Shown: positions 41,580 to 45,915 of the stretch, piece by piece | Position numbering within the stretch: position 1 is the stretch's first letter | Layout: each line of letters starts with the position of its first letter | Assembly (NCBI GenBank): GCA_016935555.1 | Contig: JAFGQR010000075.1 | Span: forward strand, 1 to 45,915 | Reading direction: 5' to 3' | DNA: 45,915 nt | From: Verrucomicrobiota bacterium | GTDB taxonomy: Bacteria; Verrucomicrobiota; Verrucomicrobiia; Limisphaerales; JAFGQR01 | Position numbers and translations under genes: made by a program | The notes under the pieces: model-generated | Told to the model about the DNA's origin: nothing | Databases searched by the model: none | The model's input: only the letters and a program-made list of their open reading frames with translations

Positions 41580-44042
41580 TCACGGGCGCTCCGGCCCGCG
41601 CCAGACGCTGCCGCCGAACGTGGTCGCATACATCAGGCCGTCGTCCGCCGGATCAAACTCGACGCGCTGGATGTTCGAAAACGGCACCCCGTCAAAGGCC
41701 TCCCAGGTTTGCCCGCCATCCCGCGACAGCCACAGGCCCGCGCCGGGAGCGCCTTCGGTGAGGGTCATGTAGATCCAACCCTCGCGCCTCGGATGGAAAT
41801 AGCCCCCGAACGTTTGCGGACCCTGTCGCCCGATGCGCCGCCAGGTCCTGCCGCCGTCCCCGGTGAGGTATAATCCCCCCGACGCGTCGCCGCGGCCGGC
41901 GTCGGCGGCCCCCAGCAGCAGACGCCGGCTGTCGCGGGGGTCGGCGGAGAAATCCTTCGGGTAAAGCAACGGCAGCGACGCATTGATCTTCTCCCAGCGG
42001 TCCGCCCCGTCGCAGGACCGGTACAGCCCCACGCCTTCCCGCATCAGAGGCTGCCCGCGCGCCGGGCGCCTGGCGCAGACCATGGCGAACAGCGTGCCGT
42101 CGGGATGCAGGCTGACGCGGGAGACGCGCATGTTTTTCGGGTCGCCCAGGCCGGCGCTTTTCAGGGTCCAGCTGCGGCCGTCGTCGGTGGATTTGCAGAC
42201 GCCCGCGTCGAACACGCCCGCGTAGAGCGTGCGCGCCCCTTGGGGGCTCTTAGGGTCCACCACCACCGAGGTGACCGGCTTGGACGGAAGGCCCTTCGCC
42301 TCGGATTTCCAGGAGGCGCCGAAATCGCGCGACACGCAGACGCCGCCGGGGCGTTGGTGGCCGTGTCGTTCGGAGATGATGTTGTCGTTGGGGATGTCGT
42401 GGACGTCGGAGAAGGCCCCCCAGAGTTTGCCGGGCGTTTGGGGATCGAACGCCAATTCGTAACAGGTGTTGCGCCAGGGCGCCCAGGAGCGCTCATCCCA
42501 CCAGATCCACGTCCGCCCGCGGTCCAGCGAGCGCGCCAGGCCGATGTCCGTGTACGCGATGTAATGCCGGTTGGATTCGAAGGGATCGACATGGTAATGC
42601 CAGGTTGTGGTGACCACCAGCCCGTTGCAGACCCAGGCCGTGCGCGGGCCGGGCTTCACGCCCGGCGCGGGCGCGGTGTGGCCCGCAAACCACGTGCTGC
42701 CGCCGTCGTGCGTGACGTGCACTTCGTTGCGCACCAGCAACACCCGGTCCGGATCGGTGGCGCAGATCGCCACCCCGAACGGCGTCTCCCCGCCTTTGAA
42801 CGAACGGCCGGTCGAGGCGGTGACGTAGTCGGGCGCCACGTTGTAGTCCTTGAAGCGCGGGTCTTGGAAATAGGTGGCGCGCCACGTGTCCCCGCCGTCA
42901 GCGCTCCGATACACCGTGTCGCTGTGGGGCGGATGGAACCCCGTGCTCGTGTTCAGCGCGTAGACCGTTTCCGGCCTGGCGTCGGTGGTCAGCAAGTGCT
43001 CGTATTGCGCGACCGGCCCGTGCGACCATCGGTCCGCGGTTTTGGTCTCCAGGTTCAGCCCGGCGCCCATGGCCCATTGCCAACTCTCCCCGCGGTCGCG
43101 CGAGCGGTAGATGCCGCCCTTGAACGCGCCGTTCTCGGCGCGGCTGCGCACGGCGCAATAGAGCACGACCCGGCCGGTCGCCGCCCCGGAGCCGCCGGCG
43201 AAGGCCTGCACCTCGGCCCAGGGCAGACCGCGCGTCTTGGCGGCCCATGTCCGGCCGGCGTCGTCGGATCGCCAGATGCCCGCGTCGGTGGCCGCAACGA
43301 AGGTGCGGCCGTCTCGGGTGCGATCGAAATGGAAGGCGATGAGACGGCCGCGGGGGCCTTCGCAACGATCCCACGTCGCCCCGGCGTCCCTCGAAATGCA
43401 GCAATGCCCGCCACGCGTGCCGGCGAGCAGCAGGTCCGGATTCGACGGGTGGATGGCGAGTTCACCGGCCAAGGACTCTCTGAGGTTGCCGATCGCCACG
43501 AACGTCCTGGCCCCGTCCCGGCTGATCTTGAGACGCCCCCCCGAAGACGCATAGACCGTGTCCGGATCGGAGGGATGAAAGGCCGGACGGCACCGGATGT
43601 CGCTGCGGAGCTGTGCGTGGTGAATCATCCGCCACCGGCGGCCGCCGTCTTCGGAATAATACGCCGCACTCATGTCGCAGTTGAGCATCATCCGGTTCGA
43701 ATCAGCCGGGGAAATGGCGGGGGTGAACATCGCGCCGCCGCCGGACAATCCCACCGGCTCCCAGACGCGCCGCGCGGCCGCGGCTGTGGGAACGTCGGCC
43801 GCCCGGGCGACGCCACCCGCCAACAGGCACGCGGCCGCGAATGCCGCCGCGGCGCGGGTCGCGCCGCCGGGGCACAGCGTCGAACGGAGGAGATGTTTCC
43901 GGCAACACCGCAGGAAATCTCGCAGTCTGCGCACGCGCCGGGCGGTCGCCGCGCGCCAACCCCCCGCCGGAAAGCCAGGCGCACTTTCGGTCGTTGCGAT
44001 GGAGTTGAACCGTCCGGAGTGATGGCTGATGGCGCGTTCCAT
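41580..44042 (-). CDS. Secreted Asp-box (BNR/sortilin/GH74-like) beta-propeller protein
   Basis: 820 residues in the frame from ATG 44042. A signal-like segment (RAAAAFAAACLLAGGVARAA) sits at about residues 62-82, so the true start may be a later GTG/TTG codon; no other ATG precedes it. At least eleven Asp boxes (S/T-x-D-x-G-x-x-W) are visible: SEDGGRRW, SRDAGATW, SDDAGRTW, SRDRGESW, SADGGDTW, THDGGSTW, SLDRGRTW, SRDFGASW, STDDGRSW, TGDGGRTW and SRDGGQTW. Such repeats build 6- to 10-bladed propellers in sialidases, GH74 xyloglucanases and sortilin-like proteins. Without catalytic residues identified, the choice is open. It is divergent from the beta-helix gene across 191 bp. Confidence 0.8.
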   Translation of the reverse strand: MERAISHHSGRFNSIATTESAPGFPAGGWRAATARRVRRLRDFLRCCRKHLLRSTLCPGGATRAAAAFAAACLLAGGVARAADVPTAAAARRVWEPVGLSGGGAMFTPAISPADSNRMMLNCDMSAAYYSEDGGRRWRMIHHAQLRSDIRCRPAFHPSDPDTVYASSGGRLKISRDGARTFVAIGNLRESLAGELAIHPSNPDLLLAGTRGGHCCISRDAGATWDRCEGPRGRLIAFHFDRTRDGRTFVAATDAGIWRSDDAGRTWAAKTRGLPWAEVQAFAGGSGAATGRVVLYCAVRSRAENGAFKGGIYRSRDRGESWQWAMGAGLNLETKTADRWSHGPVAQYEHLLTTDARPETVYALNTSTGFHPPHSDTVYRSADGGDTWRATYFQDPRFKDYNVAPDYVTASTGRSFKGGETPFGVAICATDPDRVLLVRNEVHVTHDGGSTWFAGHTAPAPGVKPGPRTAWVCNGLVVTTTWHYHVDPFESNRHYIAYTDIGLARSLDRGRTWIWWDERSWAPWRNTCYELAFDPQTPGKLWGAFSDVHDIPNDNIISERHGHQRPGGVCVSRDFGASWKSEAKGLPSKPVTSVVVDPKSPQGARTLYAGVFDAGVCKSTDDGRSWTLKSAGLGDPKNMRVSRVSLHPDGTLFAMVCARRPARGQPLMREGVGLYRSCDGADRWEKINASLPLLYPKDFSADPRDSRRLLLGAADAGRGDASGGLYLTGDGGRTWRRIGRQGPQTFGGYFHPRREGWIYMTLTEGAPGAGLWLSRDGGQTWEAFDGVPFSNIQRVEFDPADDGLMYATTFGGSVWRGPERP

Positions 44043-44233
44043 GAGCGCTTGGACTCTGCCGCCGGGCGCGGCATTCAGCCACGCGCGACTCCGGTTTGTG
44101 CCGCCGCTGCCGGAACGGGCGGCCCTTGCCCGGGGCTTCCCCCTTCGCGCCGCGGCCGGGATGGCGCGTCCGCATCAAGGCTGCGGCTCCTTTTCCCGTT
44201 GCCCGGTGGAAGGTGAGGGTTAAGCTCCCGGAC
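44043..44233. promoter_or_regulatory. 191 bp divergent spacer, propeller and beta-helix genes
   Basis: Non-coding between divergently read genes, so both promoters should be here. An in-frame extension of the beta-helix frame covers it but starts with Arg/Pro/Gly-rich sequence lacking signal features. No confident -35/-10 boxes or operator were found. The propeller start may lie further left if its true start codon is a later one. Confidence 0.3.
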
Positions 44234-45568
44234 ATGACGACCCCTCGCTGCGCTCCTTTTCTTCTCCTGTGGATTTTTGCAGGCGCCGCTGCTGCCGCCG
44301 ATGCGCCCGACTTTTCGCCTGCCGCCGCGGAGCGGCAACTTCCCCGCGCCATGCACTCCGCAATGAAGGAGCGCCCAACCATCACCGTGGGCTTGCGGAG
44401 CGGGGATCTGGTCGGGGCCGACCATCGTGCGCTCCAGGCTGCGGTGGATTACATCGCCGGCCTGGGCGGCGGCACGGTCGACATCGGCCCAGGCGAATAC
44501 CTCATGCGCGATTCGCTGCACCTGCGCCCATTCGTGACGGTTCGGGGAGCGAGCGGCCGCACCATCCTCCGGAAGGCCAGAGCCGCCGTCTCGCCGCTCG
44601 CCCTTGACGGCGACTTCGGTGAGGAACAGATCACGCTTGTCCGCCCGGACGGGTTCCGTCCCGGCGACGGCGTCGCCGTGTGGGATAACAACTCCGGCGG
44701 TTTTCACACGACCGTCGCCCGTCTGAGCGGCCGGAACCTGCATACCTTCTCCCTCGACAGACCCTTGAACGCGGACTGTCTCGTGGCAAATCAGGCGCAA
44801 GCGGCCACCGTGTTCCCCGTGGTCAGCGGCTACCACCTCGAAGGCGCGCGCGTGGAGGATCTCATCATCGAGGGGGACAAGGATGAAAATGTCTCCCTGA
44901 ACGGCTGCCGCGGCGCCGGCATCTTCCTGTATCGGGGCTTTGGGACCGTCATCGAGAACTGCACGGTGCGGAACTATGCCGGGGACGGCTTCAGTTTCCA
45001 GCAATCCAACGATGTGGTGATGCGCGGCTGCGTGAGCGAGGACAACGCCGGGCTGGGCATCCATCCGGGCAGCGGTTCCCAGCGGCCCGTCGTCCGGGAA
45101 TGCGTCGCCCGCCGCAATGGGGAGGACGGGTTGTTTCTGTGCTGGCGGGTACGGCACGGGCTGTTCGAGAAGAACATCCTCGAAAACAACGGCCGGTTTG
45201 GGATTTCGATCGGGCACAAGGACAGCGACAACCTGCTCCGCGAAAACCAGGTGCGATCCAACCGCCAGGCCGGCGTGTTGTTCCGCAATGAACCCCTCGG
45301 CATGGCCGGCCACCGGAATCGGCTCGAAAACAATGTGATCGAAAACAACGGCGCCGGCGGCTCCGGCACCGGCATCCACATCCGCGGCGCCACCCTGGAC
45401 CTCGTGTTCCGCAACAACCTCATCCGCGACACCCGCGCGCCAGAAGCCCGCCAGCAAACCGTCGGCATCCGCATCGAGGAACAGGTTGGGCCGCTGACAC
45501 TCGAGAACAACCAGATCGAAGCGGCCACGCCCATCGACGACCGGCGCAAGACGGGACGCGTCCCCTGA
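44234..45568 (+). CDS. Secreted right-handed beta-helix protein (pectate-lyase-like fold)
   Basis: 444 residues from ATG 44234; the frame is open upstream to 44096, but this ATG begins a signal peptide (CAPFLLLWIFAGAAAAADA). The body is a beta-helix with many N-x-x-x/asparagine ladders (LQAAVDYIAGLGGGTVDIGP, GTVIENCTVRNYAGDGFSFQ, DNAGLGIHPGSGSQRPVVRE, NILENNGRFGISIGHK, NVIENNGAGGSGTGIHIRGA). It is probably a glycan-binding or lyase-like secreted protein; no catalytic residues can be assigned. The gene ends 45 bp before the heptamer arrays. Confidence 0.8.
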   Translation: MTTPRCAPFLLLWIFAGAAAAADAPDFSPAAAERQLPRAMHSAMKERPTITVGLRSGDLVGADHRALQAAVDYIAGLGGGTVDIGPGEYLMRDSLHLRPFVTVRGASGRTILRKARAAVSPLALDGDFGEEQITLVRPDGFRPGDGVAVWDNNSGGFHTTVARLSGRNLHTFSLDRPLNADCLVANQAQAATVFPVVSGYHLEGARVEDLIIEGDKDENVSLNGCRGAGIFLYRGFGTVIENCTVRNYAGDGFSFQQSNDVVMRGCVSEDNAGLGIHPGSGSQRPVVRECVARRNGEDGLFLCWRVRHGLFEKNILENNGRFGISIGHKDSDNLLRENQVRSNRQAGVLFRNEPLGMAGHRNRLENNVIENNGAGGSGTGIHIRGATLDLVFRNNLIRDTRAPEARQQTVGIRIEEQVGPLTLENNQIEAATPIDDRRKTGRVP

Positions 45569-45613
45569 ACGACGCCCCCGCCCTGGAGGGACGCATTCCA
45601 CCGCGTCCCTGAC

Positions 45614-45802
45614 GAACACCGAACACCGAACACCGAACACCGAACGCCCAACGTCCAACGTCCAACGTCCAACGTCCAACGTCCAACGTCCAACGCCCAA
45701 CGTCCAACGTCCAACGCCGAACGCCGAACGCCCAACGCCCAACGCCCAACGTCCAACGCCGAACGCCGAACGCCCAACGCCCAACGCCCAACGTCCAACG
45801 CC
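45614..45802. repeat. Tandem array 1 of 7-bp units (27 copies)
   Basis: Exactly 27 contiguous 7-base units fill 189 bp. The first four are GAACACC, then variants GAACGCC, CAACGTC and CAACGCC alternate, all fitting (G/C)AAC(A/G)(C/T)C. Variants occur in runs and blocks (for example six CAACGTC in a row), as expected from slippage and unequal exchange. It lies 45 bp after the beta-helix stop and ends at a 23-bp interruption (45803-45825). Frames across it give 7-residue repeats, a trivial outcome of the period, not a protein. Confidence 0.97.
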
Positions 45803-45825
45803 GAAGGGCGGAGATGGGGGCGGAC

Positions 45826-45915
45826 GAACACCGAACGCTCAACGCTCAACGCTCAACGCTCAACGCTCAACGCTCAACGCTCAACGCTCAACGCTCAACG
45901 CTCAACGCTCAACGC
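45826..45915. repeat. Tandem array 2 of 7-bp units, running off the window
   Basis: One GAACACC, one GAACGCT, then CAACGCT repeated to the last base (about 12.9 units visible). It is more homogeneous than array 1, which suggests recent expansion, and is cut by the window edge. The two arrays share the GAACACC start and the (G/C)AAC core, so they probably arose from the same ancestral unit. Confidence 0.95.

Noticed and set aside
45420-45849. Minus-strand frames with repeating VGRW/LDVGRW-type peptides
   Set aside because: The 7-residue periodicity follows from the 7-bp unit read in any frame (21 bp per cycle); no start or signal sequence supports a protein.
45614-45915. CRISPR array
   Set aside because: Units are 7 bp with no spacers and no cas genes are present; it is a simple tandem repeat.
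1-45915. tRNA, rRNA or riboswitch genes
   Set aside because: No cloverleaf, rRNA core or recognisable riboswitch sequence was found in the gaps by eye; a covariance-model search would be needed to be certain.

Overview
The window is GC-rich, densely coded bacterial DNA. Its content points to an uncultured member of the Verrucomicrobiota, with the related Planctomycetota or Lentisphaerota as alternatives. The evidence is a DUF4838-type protein, a TIGR03067-like lipocalin domain, a GH109 Gfo/Idh/MocA enzyme, sulfatases (one with C-terminal EF-hands), many secreted beta-helix proteins, a secreted protein ending in the FYRV-type tail common in this group, and many Tat signals. No rRNA, tRNA, plasmid, phage or intact transposase gene was seen. 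All family calls come from reading motifs, not from searches.

Left part (1-28.5 kb): polysaccharide-degradation genes mixed with broken ones. Intact genes encode a jelly-roll/lipocalin protein and a DUF4838 protein (118-4091), an RRM RNA-binding protein (7018-7326), a nitronate monooxygenase fused to Sel1 repeats (7477-9483), a GH109-type oxidoreductase-glycosidase (10051-11397), a sulfatase with EF-hands (12452-14146), a Tat FAD oxidoreductase with a NapH/NapG-like polyferredoxin (14547-17294), a heparinase-like toroid (17722-20292), two small secreted proteins, a lone response regulator, a secreted phosphoesterase and two unclassified secreted sugar-related proteins (24225-28515). Between them lie remnants: a two-strand graveyard at 4.1-5.4 kb, the C-terminus of an Idh-type dehydrogenase joined to a beta-helix gene, the first third of a GH29 fucosidase, a frameshifted pectate-lyase-like start, and a frameshifted, end-trimmed sulfatase.

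Middle (28.7-33.5 kb): a large secreted protein with VOMI-like C-terminal repeats, a GH105/GH88-like hydrolase whose C-terminus is replaced where it runs into a convergent membrane-protein gene, and a LysM/coiled-coil protein. Right part (33.8-41.6 kb): a hybrid histidine kinase, a convergent Sfp-type phosphopantetheinyl transferase, and a tightly overlapping MacAB-like operon (adaptor, ATPase, two different FtsX-type permeases) preceded by an inverted repeat that looks like an operator. The end (41.6-45.6 kb) has a divergent pair, an Asp-box propeller and a beta-helix protein. After it come two arrays of 7-bp tandem repeats that run off the window; a short degenerate 7-bp array also lies at the left edge.

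The best candidates for something undescribed are the FAD oxidoreductase/NapHG-like fusion operon (periplasmic redox chemistry tied to the quinone pool), the nitronate monooxygenase-Sel1 fusion, the heptamer arrays, and the contrast between a decaying degradation locus on the left and intact housekeeping and export genes on the right.
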